Part shown: positions 16,764 through 24,685 of the stretch, one piece after another
How the letters are laid out: every line of letters starts with the position of its first letter
Position numbering within the stretch: position 1 is the stretch's first letter
Assembly (NCBI GenBank): GCA_910576865.1
Contig: CAJTKE010000016.1
Location: 1-64,000, forward strand
Direction: 5' to 3'
Source: an uncultured Oscillibacter sp.
Lineage (GTDB): Bacteria; Bacillota; Clostridia; Oscillospirales; Oscillospiraceae
DNA: 64,000 nt
Program-made: the position numbers and the translations under genes
The notes under the pieces: generated by a model
What the model saw: only the letters and a program-made list of their open reading frames with translations
Databases searched by the model: none
Told to the model about the DNA's origin: nothing

Positions 16764-17534
16764 TCAGATGTTCTTTTTGATGGTGTTGATGGCCCCCTTC
16801 TCCAGCCGGGAGACCTGGGCCTGGGAGATGCCCACCTCGGCGGAGACCTCCATCTGGGTCTTGCCCTCGTAGAACCGCAGGGACAGGATGCGCCGCTCCC
16901 GGTCGTCCAGACGGCGCAGGGCGTCTTTCAGGGCGATGCGGTCCGTCCAGCGCTCGTCGGTGTTCTGGGTGTCCCGGACCTGGTCCATGACGCACAGGGC
17001 GTCCCCGCCGTCGGAGTACACCGGCTCATAGAGGGACACCGGGTCCACGATGGCGTCCATGGCGAAAACCACGTCCTCCCGGGGGATGTCCAGCTCCTTG
17101 GCGATCTGCTCCACCGTGGGCTCCCGCTGGGTCTCGTTCAGCAGCCGCTCCCGGACCTGGAGGACCTTGTAGGCCGTGTCCCGCATGGAGCGGGAGACCC
17201 GGATGGCGCTGTTGTCCCGGAGATAGCGGCGGATCTCGCCGATGATCATGGGCACGCCGTAGGTGGAAAATTTCACCGGCTGGTTGATGTCAAAGTTGTC
17301 GATGGCCTTGATGAGCCCCACGCAGCCCACCTGGAAGAGGTCGTCCACGTTCTCCCCCCGGCTGGAGAAGCGCTGGATCACCGACAGCACCAGCCGGAGG
17401 TTCCCCTCGATGAGCTGGCGGCGGGCCTCCTGGTCCCCCTCCTTGGTCCGGCGGAGGAGGGCCATGGCCTCCTCGTTTTTCAGCACCTTCAGCTTGGCGG
17501 TGTTGACCCCCGCGATCTCGACTTTTCCCTGCAT
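16764..17534 (-). CDS. sigG: RNA polymerase sporulation sigma factor SigG
   Basis: 256 aa late forespore sigma factor. The start MQGKVEIAGVNTAKLKVLKN is the SigG-specific N-terminus that responds to anti-sigma factors. Region 2 has NLRLVLSVIQRFSSRGENVDDLFQVGCVGLIKAI, written here in outline as NLRLVLSVIQRF and DDLFQVGCVGLIKAIDNFD. Region 4.2 ends with VSAEVGISQAQVSRLEKGA. It turns on spore DNA protection, germination and coat-assembly genes. A consensus forespore promoter lies 72 bases upstream (17606-17634). Confidence 0.96.
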   Translation of the reverse strand: MQGKVEIAGVNTAKLKVLKNEEAMALLRRTKEGDQEARRQLIEGNLRLVLSVIQRFSSRGENVDDLFQVGCVGLIKAIDNFDINQPVKFSTYGVPMIIGEIRRYLRDNSAIRVSRSMRDTAYKVLQVRERLLNETQREPTVEQIAKELDIPREDVVFAMDAIVDPVSLYEPVYSDGGDALCVMDQVRDTQNTDERWTDRIALKDALRRLDDRERRILSLRFYEGKTQMEVSAEVGISQAQVSRLEKGAINTIKKNI

Positions 17535-17605
17535 GAAAGCGTGCCCCCCTTGTGTATACTTCCACGCGGCGGGCGGGGTCTCCCCCTCTTTGCCGCCGCA
17601 AGGTC

Positions 17606-17634
17606 AGTATCTCCAGAGGCCATTTTTCCTATAC
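17606..17634 (-). promoter_or_regulatory. Sigma-F/sigma-G type promoter of sigG
   Basis: GTATA (17630-17634), 15 bases, then GGAGATACT (17606-17614) on the minus strand. This fits the forespore consensus GYATA-N15-GGnnAnAMT at every defined position. sigG is known to be under sigma-F and autoregulatory control in Bacillus. Confidence 0.8.
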
Positions 17635-17701
17635 TGGGACCTTTTGTCAGAATAGGACGTCCCGGGGGGCGCATAGGCTTCCTTGAAAGGAGTTGAGGAC
17701 G

Positions 17702-17974
17702 ATGCAATTCCGGTTTCGGGATCTCCGCCGGAAGGAGGTCATCAACATCAACGACGGCGCCCGCCTGGGGCCGGTGGCGGACGTGGACATCAAAGCCCCG
17801 GAGGGGCAGGTGGCGGCCATTGTGGTCTATGGGCCCGCCCGGTTCTTCGGGCTCTTCGGCCGGGGGGAGGAGTTTTACATCCCCTGGGACTGCATCCAGC
17901 GCATCGGAGACGACATCATCCTCATCGACAAAACTTTCCAGAGAAGGGAGCCGGAGCGGAAGCGGCGGCGCTGA
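17702..17974 (+). CDS. ymxH: YlmC/YmxH-family PRC-barrel sporulation protein
   Basis: 90 aa with a PRC-barrel: FRFRDLRRKEVININDGARLG, then PVADVDIKAPEGQVAAIVV and FYIPWDCIQRIGDDIILI. The start at 17702 has AAAGGAG nine bases upstream. The family is conserved in spore formers; its role is undefined. It is divergent from sigG, with a 167-base gap holding both promoters, and ends seven bases before the convergent LysR gene, with no terminator in between. Confidence 0.88.
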   Translation: MQFRFRDLRRKEVININDGARLGPVADVDIKAPEGQVAAIVVYGPARFFGLFGRGEEFYIPWDCIQRIGDDIILIDKTFQRREPERKRRR

Positions 17975-17981
17975 GAGGCGG

Positions 17982-18860
17982 TCAGGTCAATTCCTTCCTC
18001 AAAAGCTCCAGGAACAGCTCCATGGCCGGAGTGACCCACCGGCCCTTCCTCCAGGCGCACAGGGCCGGAGCGGGGACGCCGGAGATGGGGGCCTCCAGCT
18101 CCACCAGCCGCCCGTCCGCCAGCTCCTCCTCCGCCACAAAGCGGGGCAGGTAGGTGAAGCCCAGGTTGCTCATGACGCAGCGCTTGATGGTCTCGATGCT
18201 CCACAGCTCCAGCGTCACGTCCAGCTCGATCTCCCGCCGGCGGAGATAGTCCTCCAAGCGGCGGCGGAAGATGCTGTCCGGCTCGTCGGTGACCAGGGAG
18301 ACGGCTTTCCGCTGGCCCGGGGTGGTGAAATCCGGCTCCGGGAAGTCCGGGGAGGCCAGCAGCACGATGTCATAGCTCCCCAGGGACTCCACCTCCAGGG
18401 ACTCCCGGTTCCAGTCCATGTCATAGCCCACTCCCAGATCACAGGACCCGTCCCGGACGCCCTGGGGAATCCGCATGCAGTTGCAGTCCCGGATCACCAG
18501 CCGGACCTGGGGGGCCCGCTCCCGGAAGGCCCGGATCACCGGCTGCATCCGATAGCACAGCAGGGTCTCCGCCAGATCCACCCGGAGGGTCCCCGAGGGG
18601 ACCTGTCCCCCCTTTCCGCATTCCAGCAGCCGGTCCGCCGCCGCCAGCAGCTCCCGGGCCCGAGGCAGGATCCGCTCCCCCGCCTCCGTCAGGGCCATCC
18701 TCCGACCCACCCGCTCGAAGAGGGGGACGCCCAGCTCCTCCTCCAGCTGCTGAATCTGGACGGTGATGGTGGACTGGGTGTAGCCCAGCCGCTCCGCCGC
18801 TCTCTGATAGCTCCCCTGGTCCACTACGGCCTGAAGGGTGCGCAGGTTTTTCAACTCCAT
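17982..18860 (-). CDS. LysR-family transcriptional regulator
   Basis: 292 aa. The N-terminal winged helix (MELKNLRTLQAVVDQGSYQRAAERLGYTQ in outline, with STITVQIQQLEEELGVPLFER) is followed by a substrate-binding domain. The start at 18860 has GGGAGG seven bases upstream. It is divergent from a LysE-type exporter and their minus-35 elements overlap, the usual layout for a LysR regulator controlling its neighbour. By analogy with ArgP/LysG it may sense an amino acid, but the effector is unknown. Confidence 0.92.
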   Translation of the reverse strand: MELKNLRTLQAVVDQGSYQRAAERLGYTQSTITVQIQQLEEELGVPLFERVGRRMALTEAGERILPRARELLAAADRLLECGKGGQVPSGTLRVDLAETLLCYRMQPVIRAFRERAPQVRLVIRDCNCMRIPQGVRDGSCDLGVGYDMDWNRESLEVESLGSYDIVLLASPDFPEPDFTTPGQRKAVSLVTDEPDSIFRRRLEDYLRRREIELDVTLELWSIETIKRCVMSNLGFTYLPRFVAEEELADGRLVELEAPISGVPAPALCAWRKGRWVTPAMELFLELLRKELT

Positions 18861-18893
18861 GAAACCGCCTCCCGACTCATTGATTTTTTTAAT

Positions 18894-18944
18894 AGTATAC
18901 TTCAAAAACTTTCGCTTTTCAAATGGATTGTTTTCTGCTATGAT
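18894..18944. promoter_or_regulatory. Overlapping divergent promoters of lysR and lysE
   Basis: For the LysR gene: TTGAAA (18917-18922), 17 bases, TATACT (18894-18899) on the minus strand. For the exporter: TTTTCA (18916-18921), 17 bases, TATGAT (18939-18944) on the plus strand. The two minus-35 boxes occupy the same bases, so polymerase or the regulator can serve only one direction at a time. Confidence 0.7.
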
Positions 18945-18976
18945 GGGGCCATCCTGAAAAAAGGACGGTGGCCGTC

Positions 18977-19570
18977 ATGCCCGTGTCCCTGATACCCTCT
19001 TTCCTGATCTACTGCTATGTGGGCGCCATCACCCCGGGGCCCGCCAATCTCTGTTCCCTTGCCACCGCCCTGCGGTACGGGAGGGGCCCCGCCCTGCGGC
19101 AGTGGCGGGGGCTGTTCACCGGCTTCTTCCTGGTATCCATGACCTCCGTGCTGGCCACGTATTTTCTGGGCGCGGTGCTGAACCAGTATACGGGCTTTCT
19201 CTCCTGGGTGGGGGCGGCTTATCTCCTGTGGATGGCTTTCAACACCCTCCGCTCCTCCTCCGGGCCGGAGGGTCAGGCGCCGGAGGCCCCCGGCTTCTGG
19301 TCCGGCCTGCTGGTGAACCTCACCAATGTGAAGGTCATGATCTTCTGTCTCATGGCCCTGTCCTCCTATGTGCTGCCCTTTGACGGCTCCTTCTGGTCCC
19401 TGCTGGCGGTGGGGCTGTTCCTGCCCTTCACCGGGCCCCTGGCGAATCTGGTGTGGCTTTTCGCCGGGGCGGCCCTGCAAACGTTGTTCCTCAACCACCG
19501 CAGGGCGGTGGACGCCGGCTGCGCCGCCGCCCTGGCGCTGTGCGCCGTCAGTCTGGTCCTGCCCCACTGA
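18977..19570 (+). CDS. LysE/RhtB-type amino acid exporter
   Basis: 197 aa membrane protein with the LysE-family start FLIYCYVGAITPGPANLCSLATALRYG and about six hydrophobic segments. It probably exports an amino acid or related metabolite. ATG 18977 is preferred over GTG 18968, because AAGGACGG would touch the GTG but sits well for the ATG. Divergent from its likely LysR regulator. Confidence 0.9.
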   Translation: MPVSLIPSFLIYCYVGAITPGPANLCSLATALRYGRGPALRQWRGLFTGFFLVSMTSVLATYFLGAVLNQYTGFLSWVGAAYLLWMAFNTLRSSSGPEGQAPEAPGFWSGLLVNLTNVKVMIFCLMALSSYVLPFDGSFWSLLAVGLFLPFTGPLANLVWLFAGAALQTLFLNHRRAVDAGCAAALALCAVSLVLPH

Positions 19571-19588
19571 ACCGTACATGAAACCACC

Positions 19589-19622
19589 AACGCCGTCAGG
19601 ACCGCGCGGTCCTGACGGCGTT
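19589..19622. repeat. 34-bp perfect palindrome between convergent genes
   Basis: The 17-base arms (AACGCCGTCAGGACCGC and its exact complement) meet with no spacer, starting 18 bases after the exporter stop and ending 26 bases before the FapA stop. Transcripts from both sides would form a strong hairpin, but no T-run follows on either strand, so it is not a classical terminator. Confidence 0.75.
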
Positions 19623-19648
19623 GTGCCATGCCTCAACAGGGTCTGTTT

Positions 19649-21304
19649 CTATTTCAGGAGGAGCCGGTTCTCCACCATGTGGATGTCGCAGTCATCCTGC
19701 TCCTCGGTGATTTCCTCCACCAGCTTTCCGATCTGAACGCTCAGGAAGGGGTACACCTTCTCACAGCGCACCCTCCCCCTGCTCTTTTTGTCCAGCTCCT
19801 TGCTCAGCGTTTTCAGCCGGCTCGTCAGGGATTCCTGCTGCTCAAAATAAAGCTGCCGCTGTTCCACCAGCTGATCCAGCAGGGACTTCTCCTCGTCAGA
19901 AATCCGGATACCCTTTCTCCGCAGGCTGGTGATGGGCTTCCACAGCTTTTCCAGGGTCGCCTGCGTCTCCGCCAGCTCCGCCCTGACCTGCTCCCAGGCC
20001 TCCGGGAGGTCCGGGGGAAAGCCCACCGAAAACACGCACCGGCCCCCGGCCAGATTGCCGATCCGGCGGCACAGGACGCTGTCGCCCGCCCGGATCCGGC
20101 TGTTCACGATCATGCCCCGTCCGTTCATGACATAGGTCGTTCCGCCGCAGCGGACGGCGCTGTTGGAGATCGTCTCCGCGATCACGCTGGTCCCACTCTC
20201 GATCTTCGCCCACTCTATCACGGGAGACTGCACCTGACGGGCGGCGGACAGGAAGGTCTCGCCCTCCGTCCCGAAAACGCCCTTCTGCACCCGGACGGTC
20301 CCTCCTGTGGACATCACCCGGGCCCGGCCCATCTTCCCGTTGATGACGATTTCACCGGAGGCCTCCACATCCACGCCCCCGTCCACATTCCCCCCTATGT
20401 AGAGGTTGCCGGAAACCCGGAGCGTCCCCTGGAACTGGTCCAGGTCGCCGTCGATGATCTTCTGCTCATGCACACAGAATTTGTCGTCTTCAATGTATAA
20501 CATTCCATCCACATCGGCCGTGAGCGCCTGTCCGCCCCGGCTGATGCCGGTGTTCTTCCCTTGGGGGATGGGGGCGCTGTTCACCGGCGGGCTGGGAAGC
20601 CTCTTTCCCGTCACATCCATGCCGTCCGTCCCCTCCCTCGGGGGCCGGATCAGACAGATGACCGTCCCCTTCCGGATGGGCTGCAGCTCGATGTCCTGGC
20701 CAAAGTCCACCTCGCTCCCGCTCTGCACCTTCAGGCTCAGATTCCCGTGCCGCTGGAGAAGCTCCGTCACCTTCCCGTCCTCTCCGGGCAGGGGCGGCTT
20801 TCCCCGGGCCACCAGGAAAATGCGGAAATAACCCTGTTCAAAGTCCTTTTGGATATCCTCCCGCAGAATACCGTGATTGATGCCCTCGTAGCGCATATCC
20901 CCCAGAAATTGCTCCAGGGTGATGTCGTCCCCGCCGTTCTCCGGGCGGAACAGGCACGCGTAGGCGCTCATCCGGTCCTCGGCGAGGAAGAAGCGGGCCT
21001 CCGCCCTCATGGGGCGCATTTCGCCGTTGGTCGCCTCCTTGTACCGGGCCCGGCAGTCTTCTTTCAACGTTCGGATAAACGCGTCCACCATTCTGCCGTC
21101 CTGGGGATATGCCTCCTTCAGTCCGCCGCCCGACGTCTCAAGCTCAGAGAAAACCCTTCTGTAAGGAGTGGGCTGATATGTTTTCTTCTCCTGTCCGCCT
21201 GTCTCCTTCGAGGCAAAACGATTAAAAAACGCCACTCTCAACCCCGCCTTTTCTTCCGTCAGGTACAATATCCTCTTATCCACAGGCCGCGTTCGCTTAT
21301 GCAT
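19649..21304 (-). CDS. FapA-family (DUF342) protein
   Basis: 551 aa. The central part is the DUF342 beta-helix-like repeat region (about residues 270-420: GTLRVSGNLYIGGNVDGGVDV, then EIVINGKMG, GTVRVQKGVFG). A preceding domain contains FGQDIELQPI. The C-terminus is a coiled coil (about 440-530: LAETQATLEKLWKPITSLRRK onward). The family was named for flagellar assembly in Vibrio, but most clostridial copies are away from flagellar genes and are uncharacterised, as here. A promoter only about 20 bases upstream leaves a very short leader. Confidence 0.85.
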   Translation of the reverse strand: MHKRTRPVDKRILYLTEEKAGLRVAFFNRFASKETGGQEKKTYQPTPYRRVFSELETSGGGLKEAYPQDGRMVDAFIRTLKEDCRARYKEATNGEMRPMRAEARFFLAEDRMSAYACLFRPENGGDDITLEQFLGDMRYEGINHGILREDIQKDFEQGYFRIFLVARGKPPLPGEDGKVTELLQRHGNLSLKVQSGSEVDFGQDIELQPIRKGTVICLIRPPREGTDGMDVTGKRLPSPPVNSAPIPQGKNTGISRGGQALTADVDGMLYIEDDKFCVHEQKIIDGDLDQFQGTLRVSGNLYIGGNVDGGVDVEASGEIVINGKMGRARVMSTGGTVRVQKGVFGTEGETFLSAARQVQSPVIEWAKIESGTSVIAETISNSAVRCGGTTYVMNGRGMIVNSRIRAGDSVLCRRIGNLAGGRCVFSVGFPPDLPEAWEQVRAELAETQATLEKLWKPITSLRRKGIRISDEEKSLLDQLVEQRQLYFEQQESLTSRLKTLSKELDKKSRGRVRCEKVYPFLSVQIGKLVEEITEEQDDCDIHMVENRLLLK

Positions 21305-21322
21305 ACTGCCACTTATAAAAAT

Positions 21323-21351
21323 ACTGTAACATTTCTATGGAAAAATTTCAA
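21323..21351 (-). promoter_or_regulatory. Promoter of the FapA-family gene
   Basis: TTGAAA (21346-21351), 17 bases, TACAGT (21323-21328) on the minus strand. The predicted start site is only about a dozen bases before the ATG. Confidence 0.65.
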
Positions 21352-21432
21352 GTATTATCCCGGCGAAAAAGTTAATTCTTACCCGTCGCGGCGGCATTCC
21401 GGGAAAGCCGGTCGTTTTTTCCGCCCCTCCGT

Positions 21433-21461
21433 TTGCCTTTTCGGCAAAAATAGAGTATGAT
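21433..21461 (+). promoter_or_regulatory. Promoter of the isomerase-aldolase pair
   Basis: TTGCCT (21433-21438), 17 bases, TATGAT (21456-21461), about 30 bases before the ATG at 21491. Confidence 0.65.
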
Positions 21462-21490
21462 GGGGAAAACGGCTGAAGGAGGCGCGGGCA

Positions 21491-22543
21491 ATGGAGCGGA
21501 TGGACGAAGGGATGCCCTTTCTCCTGCGATACGAAAACGTGGCCTGGTACGAGGACGGAAAGGTCCGCATCCTGGACCGCCGGGTCTATCCCCGGGAGGT
21601 CCGGTATGAGGTCTGCGAGACTTACGGCCAGGTGGTCCGGGCCATCGCGGATATGGTGACCCAGAGCGCCGGGCCCTATACCGCCGTGGGCATGGGCATG
21701 GCGCTGGCGGCCCATCAGGTCCGGAGCAAGGGAAAAGCGGAGCAGACCGCGTTTCTCCGCCGGGCGGCGGAAGAGCTGGCTCACGCCCGGCCCACCACCG
21801 CCGGGCGCTACGGCAAAATCACCTTCCGCTGCGCCGCGGTGGCGGAGGCGGCGCTGGAGGCGGGGCGAGACCCTGTCTCCGCCATAGTGGAGGACACGCT
21901 GTCCTCCCTGAACCGGCGCTACGGTGTCATGCAGCTGGTGGGAGACCAGCTGGAACCGCTTATCCCGGAGGGCGGAACCATCCTGACCCAGTGCTACGGG
22001 GAAACCATCATCGGGACCCTCATCCGGGCCGCGGGGCGGACGGGGAAGTCCTTCCGGGTCTTCTGCGCGGAGACCCGGCCCTTCCTTCAGGGGGCCCGGC
22101 TGACCGCCAGCTGCTTCGCCCAGGCGGGCTTTGACACCACGGTGATTACGGACAACATGGCGGCCTGCGCCATGGAGCGGGAGGGAATCGACCTGTTCAC
22201 CTCCGCCGCGGATGTCATCGCCCGGGACGGGCACATCGCCAACAAAACCGGCACGTTCCAAATCGCGATTCTGGCGAAGTACTTCGGCGTTCCCTACTAT
22301 GTCACCGGCATCCCCGACGAGGACAAGCGGTCCACGGCGGATATCGTCATTGAGCGGCGGGATCCCGGCCCGGTGCTCAGCTCCTGGGGCATCCCCAACA
22401 CCGTCCCGGAGGTCAGGGGCATCTACCCCTCCTTCGACGTGACGCCGCCCCACCTGATTTCCGGCGTGGTGACGGACAAGGGGGTCTATGTCCCCTATCT
22501 GCTGGACCGCTACTTCGACACGGAAGTCCGGGAATTTTATTGA
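21491..22543 (+). CDS. MtnA-like ribose-1-phosphate isomerase (eIF2B-related)
   Basis: 350 aa aldose-ketose isomerase of the S-methyl-5-thioribose-1-phosphate isomerase family. The catalytic Cys168 (TILTQCYGET) and Asp221 (VITDNMAACAM), plus the conserved ANKTGTFQIAILAKYF segment, are visible. It would open methylthioribose- or 5-deoxyribose-1-phosphate to the ribulose form. The class II aldolase directly downstream (13 bases) would then cleave that product. This pairing is known from the 5-deoxyribose disposal pathway (DrdI-DrdA) and the DHAP shunt. No kinase gene is adjacent, so a phosphorylase or a distant kinase must supply the substrate. GGAGG is eight bases upstream of the ATG. Confidence 0.85.
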   Translation: MERMDEGMPFLLRYENVAWYEDGKVRILDRRVYPREVRYEVCETYGQVVRAIADMVTQSAGPYTAVGMGMALAAHQVRSKGKAEQTAFLRRAAEELAHARPTTAGRYGKITFRCAAVAEAALEAGRDPVSAIVEDTLSSLNRRYGVMQLVGDQLEPLIPEGGTILTQCYGETIIGTLIRAAGRTGKSFRVFCAETRPFLQGARLTASCFAQAGFDTTVITDNMAACAMEREGIDLFTSAADVIARDGHIANKTGTFQIAILAKYFGVPYYVTGIPDEDKRSTADIVIERRDPGPVLSSWGIPNTVPEVRGIYPSFDVTPPHLISGVVTDKGVYVPYLLDRYFDTEVREFY

Positions 22544-22556
22544 GGAGGTTACAGCC

Positions 22557-23222
22557 ATGCTGCTGCGGAAGGAACGGGAGCTGGTGGTGGAGTACGGCAG
22601 GAAGATGAGCGCCGACCGGCTCTGCACCGGCACCAGCGGGAACATCAGCATCTTTGACCCGGAGCGGGGCCTCATGGCCATCAGTCCCTCGGGCATCGGC
22701 TACTTCGACACCCGGCCGGAGGACGTGGTGGTGACGGACCTGGAGGCCCGCGTCGTGGAGGGAACCCGGAAGCCCTCCAGCGAGTGGGCCCTCCACACCC
22801 TCTTCTACAAGCGCAAGCCCCACATCCGGGCCGTGGTCCACACCCACTCCATGTACTGCACCACCTTCGCCGTCCTGGGCCGGCCCCTCCAGGCCGTCCA
22901 CTACGCCATCGCCGACGCCGGGGCGGCGGAAATCCCCTGCGCGCCTTACCATCCCTTCGGCACCCTGGAGCTGGCGGAGGCCGCCGTGAAGACCGCCGGG
23001 GACAGCGACGCCGTGCTGCTGGGAAACCACGGGCTGGTGGCCTGCGGGCGGGACATCGCCGGGGCCTATGGACTGGCGCTGAACATGGAGTACGTGGCGG
23101 AGCTCCAATACCGGGCTCTGTGTATCGGGACGCCCAACATCCTGGACTGGGAGGCTATGGAGGACGTGATGGAACGCTTCAAATCCTACGGACAGCCGGA
23201 CAAACAGAAGTCGGGCTACTAG
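22557..23222 (+). CDS. Class II aldolase (fuculose-phosphate aldolase-like)
   Basis: 221 aa zinc aldolase. Metal ligands are His95 and His97 (VVHTHS) and His158 (LLGNHG), with acidic Glu76. The substrate-phosphate loops TGTSGNIS (24-31) and SPSGIGY (43-49) are conserved. Paired with the MtnA-like isomerase, it likely splits 5-deoxyribulose- or methylthioribulose-1-phosphate into dihydroxyacetone phosphate and a small aldehyde. TGAGGAGG before the ATG overlaps the end of the isomerase gene. Fuculose or rhamnulose phosphate are alternative substrates. Confidence 0.88.
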   Translation: MLLRKERELVVEYGRKMSADRLCTGTSGNISIFDPERGLMAISPSGIGYFDTRPEDVVVTDLEARVVEGTRKPSSEWALHTLFYKRKPHIRAVVHTHSMYCTTFAVLGRPLQAVHYAIADAGAAEIPCAPYHPFGTLELAEAAVKTAGDSDAVLLGNHGLVACGRDIAGAYGLALNMEYVAELQYRALCIGTPNILDWEAMEDVMERFKSYGQPDKQKSGY

Positions 23223-23241
23223 TTTTTCTCAATCTGTCAAG

Positions 23242-23274
23242 AGAAGGCGGGATGCCTGCAGCATCCCGCCTTCT
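23242..23274. terminator. Bidirectional terminator between aldolase and xdhC
   Basis: AGAAGGCGGGATGC (23242-23255) and GCATCCCGCCTTCT (23261-23274) form a perfect 14-base stem with a five-base loop. T-rich sequence follows on the plus strand and TTGACAG on the minus strand. Confidence 0.85.
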
Positions 23275-23282
23275 TTCTGCTG

Positions 23283-23789
23283 TCACTGCGGAACATCTTT
23301 CCCCAGGCGCCTGTACATGGTCTTCTTCACCGCCCGGAGGATGTTCTCATACCCCGTGCAGCGGCACAGGTGGCCGGAGAGGAGTTTCCGGAGCTCTCCG
23401 TCCGTATACTCCTTCCCGCTCTCCAGGATCTCCACCGCCGTCAGGATGAAGCCCGGGGAGCAGAAGCCGCACTGAATCGCCGCCTCGTCCACAAAGGCCT
23501 GCTGGATGTCGGAAAGCTCGCCGTTGGGGCCCAGGAGACCCTCCAGGGTACGGACTTTCTTCCCCTCGGCCCAGACGGCCAGATAGATGCAGGAGTTGAA
23601 GGCCTCCCCGTCAATGAGGACGTTGCAGGCCCCGCACTCTCCCACCTCGCAGCCCTTTTTCACCGAGGTCATCCGGAAGTCGTTCCGGAGCATGTCGGTG
23701 AGGCTGGCCCGGACGTCCACCGTCCGCTCCACGTCCTTGCCGTTGAGGTTGAAGCGCACGGTCTGGTACTGAATCTGATGCTTCTCCAT
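23283..23789 (-). CDS. xdhC: Xanthine dehydrogenase-type iron-sulfur subunit
   Basis: 168 aa with two 2Fe-2S clusters: plant-type Cys47, 52, 55, 67 (GCEVGECGACNVLI) and the second cluster Cys107, 110 (QCGFC) and Cys142, 144 (LCRCTGYENI). It passes electrons between the molybdenum site and FAD. ATG 23789 overlaps the last base of the xdhB stop, with GGGAGG nine bases upstream. Last gene of xdhA-xdhB-xdhC. Confidence 0.93.
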   Translation of the reverse strand: MEKHQIQYQTVRFNLNGKDVERTVDVRASLTDMLRNDFRMTSVKKGCEVGECGACNVLIDGEAFNSCIYLAVWAEGKKVRTLEGLLGPNGELSDIQQAFVDEAAIQCGFCSPGFILTAVEILESGKEYTDGELRKLLSGHLCRCTGYENILRAVKKTMYRRLGKDVPQ

Positions 23790-24670
23790 CACAGGTCACC
23801 TCCCGCCAGTCTCACGGATTCAATGAAGGCCCGCCTGGCGCTCTCCACGGCGATGTGGAGGCGGAAGTCCCTGGCCGCCCGCCAGGAGTCCCGGGGGTTG
23901 ATGTCCTCCTTCACCGCCTGGGCGAATTCCTCCGCCAGCTCCAGGCTGACGGGCCGTCCCGCCGCCAGTTTCTCCGCCGTCCCGGCCCGCAGGGGCACGG
24001 GACCCGCCACGCCGAAGGCCACCCGGGCCCGCTCCACCGTTTTCCTGTCGGCGGAGAGGCGGACATTGACGGAGGTCCCCAGGGTCGCGATGTCCATGGC
24101 GTTCCGCATGGCGTATTTGATGTAGTGGCCGAAGCAGTTTTCGTAGCTCTCTTTGGGAATCAGGATGGCGGTCTGAAGCTCGCCCTCCCGGATGTCCACC
24201 TTACCCGCCTTGATGTAGAACTCCTGGATAGGCTGGCGGCGGACGCCGTCAGGACCCGTCAGCTCCACAATGGCGTCCCAGGCGTGGAGGGTGGAGGCGG
24301 AGTCGGCGGAGGTGACGCCGTTGCAGGTGTTCCCCCCGATGGTGCCGATGTTCCGGATCTGGGGCCCGCCCACCTGATCCACGGCCTCCCCCAGGACGTT
24401 GATATATTTCTGAATCAGGGGGTCCCGGGTGATGTGGGAGAAGCTGGTCAGGGACCCGATGCGCAGGGTCCCATCCTCGTCCAGGGACACGCCCCGAATC
24501 TCGTCCAGGGTCTGGATGGAGATGAGCTCCGCCCCGGCCCGTTTGCCCTCCCGCATCTGGACCAGCACATCGGACCCTCCGGCGATGATCTGGGCCTCGG
24601 GGTGGGCGAGGCGCAGGGCCACGGCGTCCGCCACGGTTTTCGCCTGATACAGGGCTTTCATGTCATACAT
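23789..24670 (-). CDS. xdhB: Xanthine dehydrogenase-type FAD subunit
   Basis: 293 aa FAD-binding subunit. The flavin motifs IIAGGSDVL and IRNIGTIGGNTCNGVTSAD are present, followed by the CO dehydrogenase flavoprotein C-terminal domain. It hands electrons from the FeS subunit to NAD or another acceptor. It lies 15 bases after xdhA and is coupled to xdhC. Confidence 0.93.
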   Translation of the reverse strand: MYDMKALYQAKTVADAVALRLAHPEAQIIAGGSDVLVQMREGKRAGAELISIQTLDEIRGVSLDEDGTLRIGSLTSFSHITRDPLIQKYINVLGEAVDQVGGPQIRNIGTIGGNTCNGVTSADSASTLHAWDAIVELTGPDGVRRQPIQEFYIKAGKVDIREGELQTAILIPKESYENCFGHYIKYAMRNAMDIATLGTSVNVRLSADRKTVERARVAFGVAGPVPLRAGTAEKLAAGRPVSLELAEEFAQAVKEDINPRDSWRAARDFRLHIAVESARRAFIESVRLAGGDL

Positions 24671-24685
24671 ACGCTGGGCCCTCCT

